A stretch of 64,000 nucleotides of DNA from Limnephilus marmoratus (GCA_917880885.1 OU862928.1:9257721-9321720), one strand, 5' to 3'. Positions 11,201-21,070 are shown, counted from the first letter of the stretch. Notes: generated by a model not told the origin, from the letters alone. Program-made: numbers and translations.

Positions 11201-14200
11201 TGGGTATTAGGCGATCTTCAAATGCAAAGAGAGTTCATCGTAAGGCACACTCAAGAAATTAAGCGTAAATACAGATACAGCAGTACCCAAAATTATAGGT
11301 AACTTAATTCTGCATTTTTCTTTGAAGACATTCGTATTAGAGTCTGCAAGACTTTTTTTAAAGCTACCCTAAACTTAAGCGACCACTTCATTAGAACAGC
11401 TCATTTGAAAAGAAAAGAAGGCGGTTTCATAGAAGGTGATCTAAGGGGTAAGCACGGACAGCATTCAACCATAGATAATGAAATAAAAGAAAGTGTCGTA
11501 GCTTTCATCAAGTCTATCCCCAGAATAGAATCTCATTACCTTCGTGCATAAACAACGAGAGAACTCATCCCAAGTGAAAAATCACTTGCTGATCTATACC
11601 GAGATTACAAAGATCTACGTGAAAATGAACGTTTATCGATTGCTTCGTCATCAACTTTATATCATCCCAACATCCCGAATATTTTATTATTCAAAGTTTA
11701 ATAGTTTTCTAAATAAAATAATGTAAGTGTTCATTTTATTTTTCAAGCCATTTCCTAAACAAGGGCTGTGTTTTTTTATTGTCTTCATTTGTTTGTTACT
11801 CTAATATTTTATTATTCAAAGTTTAATAGTTTTCTAAATAAAATAATGTAAGTGTTCATTTTATTTTTCAAGCCATTTCCTAAACAAGGGCTGTTTTTTT
11901 TATTGTCTTCATTTGTTTGTTACCTTAATATTAAATAAAGATGTCTTGTGACAATAAAATGTTTTATTTTATGCTTATATTATACAAAATATTCAAAACA
12001 TAATTTAGATACACTACTCTTTCTTTGAAGATTATAGAACAAAATATAGAGAATAAGAGTGCATTAATTCAAAATTTATCACTAATATGGAATCAATTTG
12101 AGTTGATAAAATTATTAAACAATGATTTAGTCATGAATACTAAAATAACACAAAATTAATTAATAAACACTTGATTCGTAGATTTGATGGTAAGTAATTG
12201 AGCAAATAAATATCCTAATAAAATAACATACAACATCATCTAACAATATTTTTAATCGGTCAAATAGAAATCGAGTAAAACGTTTTTTGCTGTTCCTGAA
12301 AAAATAGGAATTTTGAGTTGTGCTAACCTTTATCTAGGTGTGCGATATGTTTCGGTAACTTTTTTTTTTTTTTTTTTACATTAACTCCACACAGGAGGCC
12401 CTGAGGAAAATAATTTCCCTCAGGGCCTATGTCATCTGGGATGCTGTGTGGAGGGTCTTTTTGAGGAGAGGAAGGAATGAACATTGGTCTTGAAGAGACC
12501 CATGTTGTAGGAAGGAGGAAACACAGAGGCCGGCAAATCATTCCACAGCCGAGCTGTTGAACACAAGAACGAGTCGAAGAAACGACCCGTTCTCATGTGA
12601 CAAATGTCAACCGTGTACAAATGTTGGGCACGCGTTTGGCGTGTTTCCCGACTATGCACCGGTGCCGAAGGGACCAATGATGCTAGTTCCTCGGAGCATC
12701 TTCCATTGTAATACCGGTAGAACAAGGATAGCATTCCCACCCGACGCCTGTGCTCTAAAGATTGCAATCCGTCTGTTAAGATGGGAGAATCTATCAAACG
12801 GACCGCCCGTTTCTGCACAGAGTCGAGGGTATTTTTCAGGTATTTTGGAGCTCCAGACCAGAGATGGCTGCCAAATTCAACCGTGGGGCGTACTTGTGAT
12901 TTGTACAAGGTTAGCAGTTGTGTACTATTAAAGTATCTGCGGGCCCTGTACAGTACGCCCAGTTTTTGGGAGGCTAGCTTTACTCTGGCTTCAATGGAGC
13001 CCCCATACCTGAGCTGGTCACTTAGGGTTACACCAAGCATATCAATGGAGGGCCTGTTCGGAAGATTGCTTCCGTTGAAAGAGACTAGATTTTCATTTCG
13101 ATCCCTTTTGGACGTAATCAGACAAGATTGGGTCTTTGAAACATTAAATTCAACGAGATTATTTTTACCCCAAGAGAAAACACTTTCGAGGTAGCCGTCC
13201 ATTCTTTGCTTCAAAGCCCTACGAGCTGTTGGAGTTTGTGAGCCCTTTGGGGGCTTGTCAAACAAAAAGCTATCATGAACTGTACTGTCATCCGCATAAC
13301 AGTGAATTGGTGCACATGACAAAAGGTCGTTGATGTGCAACAAAAACAAAGTTGGAGACAGAACCGATCCCTGCGGGACGCCAGCATTTATCGAGTGTGA
13401 GGAAGAGGTGAAACCATCGACTACCGTCTGAATCGACCTCCCCCTCAAGAAGTCGGCAATCCACGTACACAAGGATGCGGGAAGTCCGTAAGAAAGCAGT
13501 TTGTTGACAAGTCCTCGGTGCCAAACCCGGTCAAAGGCCTTGGAGATGTCCAGTGCAACCGTTTGGGTCTCACCGAAACGTTCCAGGCATCGCCCCCAAA
13601 CATGCGTCACATACGCGAGAAATCACCGCACGAGCGGTTCCGCCGGAATCCGTATTGACGGTCGTTGATAATTTTGTTCTTCTCGAGGTATGTGAGCAGT
13701 TTGTCGTTGATCACACGTTCCATCACCTTAGACAGAACTGATGTGATCGCTATGGGGCGGTAGTTGGCCGGGTTGGAGCGGTCACCCTTCTTTGGAATAG
13801 GATGGATAACCGCTTTTTTCCAACCAGAGGGCACAGAGCCAGTCTTCAGGGACAGTTTAAAAAGCTTCGTCAAAATTGGAGCTAATTCTGCAGCGCACCT
13901 CTGCAATACCAGGGCAGGTATTCCGTCGGGCCCACTAGCTTTATTAACATCAAGCCCTCGTAAAACATGGAGTACTTCCCGATGCCGGATCCTCAGCTTT
14001 TTCATATGAAAACCGCAGTGAGGAACCGACGTCGGGACAGCACCTTGGTCATCGAGGGTTGAGTTATCCGCAAACATTTTACCTAGTAAGTTAGCCTTTT
14101 CGGTGGCGGTGTTTGCTAGTGAGCCGTCAGGTCTGGTAAGAGGTGGCAGACTGGATTTGCAGAAATTGCGACCTATTGAGCCCGCAAGTGACCAGAATTG

Positions 14201-17200
14201 CCTGCTGCCATGCGGGCATGCAGTCAGCTTTCTGCTGATCTGCTGGTCGTGCTCGAATTTTTACCTATTTATGATTCTCTTGGTTTCCTTTGCCATTTTG
14301 TTGTAAGCTGTTCTGTCTTCGGATGTTCTAGATGTGTTGTAGGCTCGGTAAGCCGCGTTTTTTCGTCGCACTGCTTCAGCGCATTGTCGACTGAACCACG
14401 GCTTTGAGCCTACACCAGTTTCCTTAACAGTAGATTTGATGAAGCCATCCATCGCGGATGTGATGACTTCACCAATTTCCTGGGCACATCTTGAGGGATC
14501 CGAAGTCCGAAAACAGACAGCTGACCACGGAAAAGCATTGAAATGTGCCCGCAGACCGAACCAATCTGCTGACCTATAGTGCCACACTTTTCTCTTCAGC
14601 CTCTCGTTTGGTGGTCTGAAGTTTACAGGGATTGATGTCGTCACCAGGCAGTGGTCGGACGATCCTAAAGGCGCTGTGACTTCAATCCTGTAACCGTGTG
14701 GCACAGTAGTTAAAAATAGGTCTAACAGATTAGAACGGTGAGTCTGGACATCAGGAACCCTTGTAGGCTCCTGAACCATTTGCTCCAATCCGTAGCAAAG
14801 GGCAAAGGATTCCGCTTGGCGTCCAGCCGAGTCTGTTGATCCTGAGAACTTCAACCAAGGTTCGTTATGAACATTGAAGTCCCCCAGGACCACAAACTCT
14901 GCCGTAGGGTAGCGGGGCAAGAGGTCATCAATAGTGTCGCTTAAGTGTTTGAAGAGCTCGGACGTGTCTGATTCGCTCAGGTTCGGTGAGCGGTATAAAC
15001 ACGCGTAGAATCTTACCGTACTGGCAAGATTGACGCGTACCCACATTACGTCGAATCTGGAGTTTTCCAGATTCAACAGTCGCACACAGTTGACGTCAGC
15101 TCGACTATAGTACTTTGGCCCAATGGGCAAATTTAATAGATAATTGGGAATAATCTTTTATCGCATATTAACGGGAGAGTGTCACAAAATGTTTGCCCCC
15201 TAATGCAACAGATTGTGGACAAAGCTACTGCCTGAATGGGAAATGGTTCCCACCAAGAGGTTTAGCATGGACGATCGATAAAACTATTTATCCAAACGAT
15301 ATTACTAAATCCGTCATCTATGGTCAGGATAGTCGGAGAAATAACTAACGGTTTTAATTATCGCCAACACACAGTAGTCCTCTCCATAGATGTCTGCAAA
15401 GCATTTGACCAAATATGGCTCAAAGGTCTCATTTATAAAAAGAACTTCCTAGGTATTCCACTCTCAATGACCCAACTCTATCAAATTTTATTGAAAACTG
15501 TAAATTTAAAATTAAACTAGAAAGAAGTGAGATTGATAAGAGCCGGTGTCTATCAAGATTCCATTCTCTCACCAGCTCTCTTTAAAATTTATTTAAGCGA
15601 CATTCCTCGCCCCCATCCTCAAGACCATCGTACTAAAATAGGAAACTTTGCAGACAATACTGACGTCACGTCAAACTCGGTAAGCGTAAATAAAGCTACC
15701 CGTCAAGTTCAGTCCCTCGCATCCGAACTAGAAACTTTCTTTAAACAATGGTGAATTAGTATAAATTTCTCCAAAAACGCCACCTGCGTTTTCTCACGTA
15801 GATACCCTAAAAGGCCACCTAATATTCACTTGTTCGGAGAAAACTTACCGTGGAAAAAAGCATTAAATATCTCGGAGTAACCCTAGACAGTAGATTAACT
15901 TGGAAAAACCACCAAAATGAAACCCTAGCTTCAGCAAATAAAATCCTTGCAGCCTTTTACCCCATGTTATGCAAAAGAAATAAAAAATAAATGTAAACTA
16001 AAAATATACCTACTCCTAATTTATGAAGCATCTATAAGGCCAAAATTAACTTATGCATGCCCCATCTGGGCCCATGCTTCAGAGTCTCATTTAAAAATCT
16101 TCGAACGTTCCAGAATAAAGCCATACGCATAGCCTTGGGTGACCCCAAATGGATAAGGGTATCCTAACACCATAAATATTCTGAAATCCCCGTATTCAAA
16201 AATTCAATTTCAATTCAATTCAATTTATTCGTTATAAAAACATTACAAAATTAAAATTTCAAAGCGTTTAAGAGAGAAAATATTAAGATTCAAGCATATT
16301 TAAGCAATTTAAACGTCAATGAATCACAATCAGACTAACAGCAATAAAGCTTATCGTCTAAATTTTGCTTCATTGATGTTAAACATATCGTATTCAAAGT
16401 ATTTAACAATAGGACTGCTCTCCCGACTGGCAAGTTAGTTCTGCAAACCGGGAGATAAAACAGTATACGCTGTCGGTGAAGGAGATAACTATCGGGAACA
16501 TAGAAACTAATGCTCTCCACGATAGCCGAGATTTCGAACCATCCACGAATCAGTCTGAAAATGGATCACATTGAGCACATCCCTTCTGACCCGTAGACGG
16601 TTCATACCGAGCATGCCCAAAAGAAAGTCGGTAGGGTAGAGCAACAGGTAGTAGTAGCAATACTCCCCCGATAGCGTAGGGAGTGTGGCGAACCCATCGC
16701 TCAGGGAGTGCAAACTCATACCTGCAATAGCCATGCCTAGCCAAGGTGTGAGCTACCGTGCTCAGGGATGAATGTCCTGGGGAACAGCATCATGAACGGT
16801 GCCCCGAGAAACAAGGTCGCATCAAGGAGTATTTAGACCTCATTCCAGTACTCAGGGCTCTGCTGGAGTGGACTGGACATTCTCTTTTAACTTATGGGAC
16901 AAAAAAAATGGACCATTCGAAAACTAGGAGCCTTTTGGGAACCTAGGAGTGCTGAGGCCACCTCTGTGGATTTCCTTCCTGGGGCCGTAGGAGGAACCAA
17001 GAGGAGAAACCGAGGAGAGGTGAGCTGAGGCCACCTCTATGACCTCTTCCCTTGTGGGGCCCTCAAGGAACTAAGGGGAAGGACACCCTTCCAGCGCGGG
17101 GCCTTTGTGGAACCAAGGAGGATTTAAGTGGATTCATGTGGTGCCTTCGAGGAACCACGTAGGAGTGAAGAGGAGAAATGAAGCCATCTTGGTGAACTCT

Positions 17201-19115
17201 TCCTCTGTGGGGCCTATAAGGAACTAAGGAGGAGAGTTGAAGTTCTCTTCCCTCCTGTGGCCCTCAGGGAACCGTGGTGGAGTGGGCTCTTCCCTTGTGG
17301 GGCCTTAAAGGAACCAAGGGGAGGTAGACTCTCCGTCGTGGAGCCTTCGGGGAACTAAGGAGTGGAGAGGAGAGATGAAGCCCTCTACCGTCGTGGGGCC
17401 TTCAGAAAACCAAGGAGGTATGAAGAGGGTAAATGAGACCTGGGAAAACACATTGTCGAACCAGAAGATATAGCTTCATTTCCAATGACAATTCTGGTAA
17501 ACTTTATAAAAGGGACTGGGTTACTGTCAAAAGGAATGAGGTAAAATGGGAGATAGTACAATGGGTCTGTGGCCTAAGTGCTCACGGGAACGATATATAC
17601 ATATATGTAAACCGTCTCCGATTATTTAAAAAATATAAATATATATATACTCCCCCAGGTAAAGAAATCTCAGAAATTTCTTCTGAATCTTCTACAACAT
17701 GAGGGAATACTTCACTTGGTGTGAAGTATTAAAATTATTATTAAAACACTTCTTAAGTCTCGTGGAAAAATTTTATTGCGGGAATACCCAGCCATGAAAA
17801 TGCGTCCATGAACTGCCTCGCCCAATACAATGAAAACATATGTACCACATATAAACAAATCTTAACAAATCCTCCGTAAAGATCTTCCTCCCCATATTGC
17901 AGCCATGACCCCTTGCAATATTTTTTAACAAACAACCAAATAAACTAATACGTTTTAAGATTTTCACGGCCAAAAGTATTTTCGTTATTTGTTTTTGGGG
18001 TGTTATGCCGTGTTGCGCTACGTCCTTCTTTAGCCAATTTTTCGGACAGCGTTGCAGTGTCCATCATCTGCCGGATCTGCCCTGACACGGCAACACGGCA
18101 TAACACCCCAAAAACAAACAACGAAAAAAACAAATAAACAATTTTTTCAATAACTATTATTATAAATTCACGATAAAAGAGAAAGGGGCCCTATTGGCCC
18201 GTTGCTCTGTACGCCATTATTTAGAAGAAAAAAATCTATGGTTCGTTAAAAATTTTGGTAAGAGATATTCCAATTGATAAAATTTGCTCAGCCTCCACAG
18301 TATCAGATAAGTTTCAGTTAACTGATAATTTATACATGTTTTTGAAAAATGTCGATCGTTATACGAAATTACTGGCTTATTCAAGAACGGAGTTCTTAGC
18401 ATTGAAAGAAGTCTTAGACGCGATAGAAATAATTCATCTGAGACCCGATCAATGTATTCCGTTTGATCTTTGAGAAACAAAAATTGTTGAAAAATGACCT
18501 AAAGACATCATCCACTAATTAACTCCCGTTTAGTGTCAAAAAGTAAAAGCGGACTGCCAATGCATATTTAGGTTAGAATTTTAATTCATCATATTGCAAA
18601 TTTATTAAGTGTTTTAGGTTTGACTTTTCGGAATGTCAATTCATTGAAAATACCTTCAGTGTTGCAAGCGTATATCGATTTCTCATTTATTCCCTGTCAA
18701 TATCAGTTCATCTATCAACAGTGAAACCTTGCTCGGGATTTCGATATAAGATCCGATACTGTAAAACTGTAAAGTAATCGATTTCACTATGTTAGAACTT
18801 CCTACAGTTACGTCTCTTGTGCTGGTATTCGCGTAAAAAATAGCTTATTTAAATTACTAATTAATGTTTTATGTTTGTTTTTCCTCAGGCAGATCCCTTT
18901 GCCACGGAGACGGTGGTGGGGGCTTGGTCTTCCCTGCCCTGCACTCGGGTGGCCACACCCGCTGGTATCTTCGCGGCGTGGCGAGCATCGGGCCCTTCAA
19001 TGATGACAGAACTTCCTGCCGATCCGACACCTACACGGCTTTCACACACATCTTCAAGATGAAGGACTGGCTAAAGAAGACTATTGGAACCGCCACCATG
19101 TTTACTGACGAATGA
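5020..19115 (+). CDS. Modular serine protease (ModSP / hemolymph protease 14-like), 3' part of gene, eight exons
   Basis: Joined exons: 5020-5222, 6435-6641, 6915-6926, 7799-7966, 8122-8255, 8351-8530, 9337-9496, 18889-19115. Together they are 1291 nt and read without a stop for about 429 residues to TGA. All introns are GT-AG and phases agree. Order: one CCP/Sushi domain, a Cys-rich Wonton-like domain, a short linker, a possible activation site before IVNG, then an S1 protease domain with AAHC (His), HDLSLL (Asp) and GDGGGG where GDSGGG is expected. Family knowledge: ModSP/HP14 starts extracellular serine-protease cascades leading to Toll and prophenoloxidase responses after microbial recognition. 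The 5' end is missing: no signal peptide or LDLa repeats are seen, and the first base belongs to a split codon. The Ser-to-Gly change predicts a catalytically dead homolog unless it is an error or an allele. Alternative: another CCP-containing clip-less protease. Confidence is high for the family type and moderate for the exact ortholog. Confidence 0.85.
5735..6060 (+). mobile_element. Possible LINE 3' coding remnant in a ModSP intron
   Basis: One frame reads RFSTIQLFKDFAVLKIHQLY, similar in style to the RT C-terminal region of jockey/CR1-like LINEs. Stops and frameshifts follow. The assignment rests on this short motif and is weak. Confidence 0.3.
6435..6641 (+). CDS. ModSP-like exon: Wonton-like Cys-rich domain
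   Basis: The acceptor is a T-rich tract plus CAG at 6432-6434 and the donor GTGGAG starts at 6642. The split codon joins as AAA and is followed by RCRLVPSL. Cysteines occur in CR, FRCY, MECPQ, STCK, LTCSQ and PYCE, with a GGHWDKPIPYC ending typical of a CCP-like fold. The position between CCP and protease matches the Wonton domain of ModSP/HP14. Confidence 0.8.
6915..6926 (+). CDS. ModSP-like 12-nt microexon
   Basis: A short exon, aacactggggat, lies between a T-rich CAG acceptor and a GTAAGT donor at 6927. Both sides are phase 1, so it adds EHWG plus a split Tyr codon and links PYCET to YCGLEEP without breaking the frame. Skipping it also keeps the frame (12 nt), so it could be optional. The call rests on splice-site quality and phase only. 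Confidence 0.6.
7040..7260. repeat. Diverged tandem duplication, about 122-bp period
   Basis: Two units share gttcgac..tacgtccgtc and ttacacg.tttctt.acttacg, followed by ttaagattc. The first starts about 7047 and the second about 7170. It lies in the intron before the exon at 7799. Confidence 0.5.
7799..7966 (+). CDS. ModSP-like exon: linker, possible activation site and start of S1 protease domain
   Basis: The acceptor is ttttttgcag and the donor GTAAGT starts at 7967. The exon encodes CGLEEPFGVEL, then IVNG (the usual new N-terminus of an active S1 protease), then FPWHVGIFQ and CGGSIISANIVIS. Cleavage would follow Leu in VEL|IVNG, which resembles the non-tryptic self-activation site described for HP14. 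That cleavage assignment is inference. Confidence 0.85.
8122..8255 (+). CDS. ModSP-like exon carrying the catalytic His
   Basis: The split codon completes AAHCFFDP, the His motif of the S1 triad, and the exon ends QKSE at a GTTAGT donor (8256). It is 134 nt. A diverged copy of exactly this exon with the same splice signals is at 37479-37612. Confidence 0.85.
8351..8530 (+). CDS. ModSP-like exon carrying the catalytic Asp
   Basis: The exon starts in phase 0 after gcgcag and reads VTRIYLPPDY, then HQHDLSLLQL with the triad Asp, then RAVCYD. It ends GNIGK before GTAATT at 8531. Confidence 0.85.
8662..8795 (+). repeat. 3' fragment of SINE family S1
   Basis: It contains ccactgaaccccagattc and the tract ending ctcacagcatccccaagatg, matching the 3' half of the S1 family, but breaks before the hairpin is complete. 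It is inside a ModSP intron. Confidence 0.6.
8986..9115. repeat. Foldback of about 60-bp arms with a hammerhead-like core
   Basis: Arms 8986-9046 and 9055-9115 are near-exact reverse complements with a loop of about 8 bases. The minus strand of the left arm reads CTGAAGA, a stem GTGAGC/GCTCAC, then GAAAC, resembling the core order of hammerhead ribozymes reported in Penelope-like elements. It is read here as two element ends head to head. Confidence 0.55.
9337..9496 (+). CDS. ModSP-like exon: mid protease domain
   Basis: The acceptor is ctcctggcag and the exon encodes VAGWGRTETG, LPVIDNEKC and MCAGHLDG, all standard S1 landmarks. The donor GTAAAT starts at 9497 and opens the 9.4-kb last intron. 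Confidence 0.85.
10692..11690 (+). pseudogene. Broken transposon ORF (CKLKC / RGKH / ESHYLR motifs)
   Basis: Three frames must be combined. The first part (10692-10967) is Ser/Thr rich. The second (to 11302) has a Cys cluster and FWVLGD. The third reads from a shifted frame at about 11310 and meets a TAA after ESHYLRA, then resumes as LADLYRDYKDL. No complete catalytic domain is visible. Confidence 0.55.
11679..11930. repeat. Tandem duplication, 124-bp period
   Basis: Two almost identical copies begin aatattttattattcaaagt at 11679 and 11803, differing by a base or two in a T run. It lies in the 3' part of the TIR transposon. Confidence 0.8.
12432..13610 (-). pseudogene. LINE J1 ORF2, RT catalytic core and C-terminus
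   Basis: It contains ALDISKAFDRVWH (RT Asp), GVPQGSVLSPTLF, HCYADDSTVHD (YADD catalytic pair) and KYLKNTLDSVQKRAVRLID. Codon structure is intact over 392 residues. It is nearly identical to the copy at 23176-24155. Confidence 0.85.
13607..14260 (-). pseudogene. LINE J1 ORF2, N-terminal RT part
   Basis: It encodes MFADNSTLDD, VNKASGPDGIPALVLQRC, NPANYRPIAITSVLSKVMER and QYGFRRNRS, the first RT motifs of jockey-like elements. It ends by frameshift where the next part begins. Confidence 0.8.
14261..15130 (-). pseudogene. LINE J1 ORF2, endonuclease part
   Basis: A frame of 289 codons begins inside the exo-endo-phosphatase domain and contains LGDFNVH and SSDHCLV, the Asp/Asn and Asp-His sites of AP endonucleases. 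It stops after ETKRIINR through a frameshift, after which the coding sense continues in another frame toward the RT. Confidence 0.8.
15186..16200 (+). mobile_element. Decayed LINE RT fragment
   Basis: Pieces in shifting frames read LSIDVCKAFDQIW, RAGVYQDSILSPALF, IGNFADNTDV (FADD-like, second Asp lost), KLTYACPIWAHA and AIRIALGDPKWIRVS. The order is correct for a jockey-like RT with many frameshifts. It lies opposite in orientation to J1 copy 1 in the same intron. Confidence 0.75.
16201..16920. other. Unassigned element-like sequence with AATTG-type tail
   Basis: It starts with a run of aattcaatttcaattcaatt, possibly the simple-repeat tail of a minus-strand LINE. The minus strand holds short open frames (16335-16744) without a motif I recognise. 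Confidence 0.3.
16925..17430. repeat. Degenerate tandem array of gene-free 60-70-bp units
   Basis: Recurring words are tgtggggcc, ggaaccaag, aggagag and ctcttccc, in the same order about eight times with varying spacing. The copies are strongly diverged. It stands out as GC-rich within an AT-rich intron. Confidence 0.65.
17431..17980. other. Intron sequence without a recognised gene
   Basis: A short hairpin aatacttcacttggtgtgaa lies around 17706-17730 and an AT microsatellite near 17590-17650. Nothing else is supported. Confidence 0.35.
17981..18125. repeat. Long hairpin, 36-bp arms
   Basis: Arms 17981-18016 and 18090-18125 pair at 35 of 36 positions around a 73-base loop. The arm includes ggggtgttatgccgtgttgc. 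It is in the last intron of the ModSP-like gene. It may be a MITE or an inverted duplicate. Confidence 0.75.
18255..18476 (+). other. Short open frame of unknown origin
   Basis: 72 codons start MVRDIPIDKICSASTVSD and end PDQCIPFDL. Base composition is mixed and the frame looks coding-like, but I do not recognise a family. It lies 410 bases before the last ModSP exon and is probably debris of an inserted gene. Confidence 0.2.
18889..19115 (+). CDS. ModSP-like last exon with Gly in place of the catalytic Ser
   Basis: The acceptor is ttcctcag at 18881-18888. The exon reads RSLCHGDGGGGLVF, then LRGVASIGPF, then TAFTHIFKMKDWL and TGA at 19113-19115. Codon 18912-18914 is GGT where S1 proteases have Ser 195, one base from AGT. 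Position 189 is Ser, a pocket unlike the trypsin Asp. The C-terminal helix is present. Confidence 0.85.
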
Positions 19116-19153
19116 CTTTGAATGACCTTTTAAAAATGTTTTCACATTCAAAT

Positions 19154-19159
19154 AATAAA
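19154..19159 (+). terminator. Polyadenylation signal of the ModSP-like gene
   Basis: AATAAA lies about 40 bases after the stop codon. A SINE starts about 60 bases further on, so the 3' UTR is short. Confidence 0.6.
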
Positions 19160-19220
19160 CTTATATAAATTACAAGATTTTTGGTAAACTTAACATTATG
19201 TTATCCAAACATTAAAGGCC

Positions 19221-19650
19221 ATTAAATTTCAATGTGGGATGCCGCCCTGGAAACCATTTATTGGATAACCAACACCTCTGCCATAATATGTCGTCCCAAG
19301 TTGTCGCTACATTTGGTGACTTAGAAAGAGTGCCCGGGTTCATGAGGTGAGATTTGTTCGGGTCTTCGCGGCGGATGCATCTTCCCACCTGCTGTGTGGC
19401 GTTTCCGAATCGAGAGGGACTGGTTGACCTATTCAGATGACTCATCTCTTTGCACCGCAGTTGGAGGGATGATTTCATTTGTCCGTCAATCCTGCACAAT
19501 CTGATCCTCAGTTTCCTGCACGGTCCTCATACTTTTTTCCTTTTCAGAACTTTCTATCCTTCCCTAACTTAAAAAAAATCCCCCACAGAGGTATAGGCCC
19601 TGAGAAAAATTATTTTCCTCGGGGCCTCCTAAGTGGAGCTAATGTAAAAG
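19221..19650 (+). mobile_element. SINE family S1, full-length copy
   Basis: It runs from attaaatttcaatgtggg through the conserved head (ttattggataaccaacacct), a middle block (caccgcagttggagggatg), the ggccctgag hairpin and a short A tail at about 19640. It sits just downstream of the ModSP-like gene and is followed directly by a second copy in the same orientation. Confidence 0.8.
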
Positions 19651-19660
19651 TAAATGCCAC

Positions 19661-20008
19661 ATTAAATTTCAATGTGGGAGACCGCCCTGGGAACCATTTA
19701 TTGGACAACCAACATCTCTGCCATAAGTCATCGCAAGTGGTTCACTACGTTTGATGTCTTATTAAAGGCGCTCTGTTTCATAGGGTGAGGTTTGTCTTGG
19801 TCTTGGCGGCGAATGCGTCTGCCCACCTGCTCCATTGCGTGCCAGATCGAGAGAGAGGAAGGTTGACGAAGGCCTTTTGACCTCTTCAGCCGACTCATCT
19901 CCTTGCACCGCAGTTGGAGGGATGGATTCATATGTCCGTCAAACCCGGACAATCTGACTCGCGGATTCACCAACTCTCATACATTTTTCCTTTCCAGAAC
20001 TTCTGTTA
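19661..20008 (+). mobile_element. SINE family S1, second tandem copy, 3'-truncated
   Basis: The same head (attaaatttcaatgtgggag) and middle block recur after a gap of about 10 bases. The copy breaks off in ttttcctttccagaacttct before the hairpin. Confidence 0.75.
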
Positions 20009-20720
20009 CATAAAAATTTCTGTAACAAGGTGTGTGCACCCTCTTACACACACTTTATATATGGTTTCGGTGTGTGGCACCTCTAGTGCTTGCTTATTGA
20101 CATTTGGGCATTGGTAATATTGCGAGCCCTGCAATATTTTTAATGCAACAGTTGCTGATCCTGGACAAATTCAAATCAGGAGATTTGAAAAAGAGAACTC
20201 TTCATTCTTTGAGCAGCCACAGGTGACCACGGCCACCGTCCCTGTGGCGGCTCGACGTAATCAAATTGTCATAGTTCGCCATAATTTAGCAACATGTGAA
20301 AACTGATAAATCCGCGCCCATCAGCGGCATCCATCATGGAAGACCATCAGGACAATCATAGAAACCTGGATCAGTAGCGGAGTAACATGGGAGTCCATTA
20401 TTTCTGCTGGATCAAAACTACATCCAGCATCTGCAGACGCAGACAACAAGACCTTCCGACTACACCTGGAGCCAGAGGTGCTCGCAGAGATGCGGCCGAA
20501 GATCGCCCACCTTGGCCGTCATCAACATAGTCGGCTGGCTGGCAACCGCCCTTGGACGGGACGTCGCTGAAAAACCGCGGGACTGGAGGCCTGATTCGTC
20601 GCTCCAGCCTGCCGTTCAGCACATGTCAGCAGCGGAGGGAGCTGACCGCAAATCTCCGAAGGCAGCAAGCAGCATCCTGGATCGCCTACGTATGGCATCA
20701 CCCATTCATCAACTTTAAAC
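20009..20720. other. Unassigned GC-richer stretch, possible LTR-element internal debris
   Basis: Open frames on both strands at 20398-20718 have no recognisable motif. The location just before an LTR-like end suggests element debris, but no gag, protease or RT motif is visible. Confidence 0.3.
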
Positions 20721-21070
20721 GGTACTAACGCTCCATAACATTGCCCATTCAGATTTACCTGCCAGATTTACCATTCAGATTTGCCCAATTAGTCTAGCCC
20801 TGATTTTTTATTGTAAATGTAAATAAACTAATTTAACTGTCTCAAAGCAATAATCTCTTTTTATTAAATAACCTATCATACAAAGTATACACAGCCGCCT
20901 GTTTAAGGTCCACGCCTGAGATAAAAATTCTCCAGAAACTTTCTAACTTGTCTCTTGCTCTCCATCTTACATTGGAAGCTGAATATTCCCTAACATTTTG
21001 GCGCCAACGTGCTCTCCATCGAATATTCTCTAACATTTTGGCGCCAACGTGCTCTCCATCGAATATTCGC
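20721..21070 (+). mobile_element. LTR-like end with primer-binding-site-like repeat
   Basis: An AATAAA lies near 20821. After it comes text ending ccctaaca followed by ttttggcgccaacgtg, which resembles a tRNA primer-binding site after an LTR. A 40-bp segment with this site is repeated about 2.3 times in tandem (20982-21068). No partner LTR is recognised. Confidence 0.4.

Larger units (their letters stand above)
10009..12349 (+). mobile_element. TIR DNA transposon with broken ORFs of an unnamed insect family
   Basis: 35-bp inverted repeats starting catatcgcacacctagataa sit at 10009-10043 and 12315-12349 with one mismatch. Between them the plus strand carries ORF pieces: 10692-10967; 10999-11302, including RNTGKAYL, CQDKCKLKCKTKI and FDRFWVLGDLQMQREFI; and a shifted frame near 11310-11690 with VCKTFFKATL, DLRGKHGQHS and IPRIESHYLRA. 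These motifs recur in a repeated ORF family of insect genomes, but I cannot assign a superfamily name. Stops and frameshifts make it defective. No clear target duplication was found. It sits in the last ModSP intron. Confidence 0.7.
12361..15130 (-). mobile_element. Jockey-like LINE J1, copy 1 (5'-truncated, near-intact RT)
   Basis: Minus-strand order from 15130: the C-terminal half of an AP endonuclease (FVVLGDFNVH, GSSDHCLV), an RT domain (ASGPDGIPA, NYRPIAITSVLSK, DISKAFDRVWH, GVPQGSVLSP, YADDS, MLGVTLSD) and a C-terminal region. The 3' UTR has a two-step hairpin and poly(A), seen as poly(T) at 12361-12378. Two frameshifts (near 14260 and 13610) interrupt an otherwise open reading frame. 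Target-primed insertion in antisense to the host gene is inferred. Copies at 23102 and 62200 belong to the same family. Confidence 0.9.

Noticed and set aside
12557..13194. Plus-strand ORFs over the J1 LINE (also 23301-23938)
   Set aside because: They are antisense shadows of the RT; both copies show them only because the LINE is conserved.
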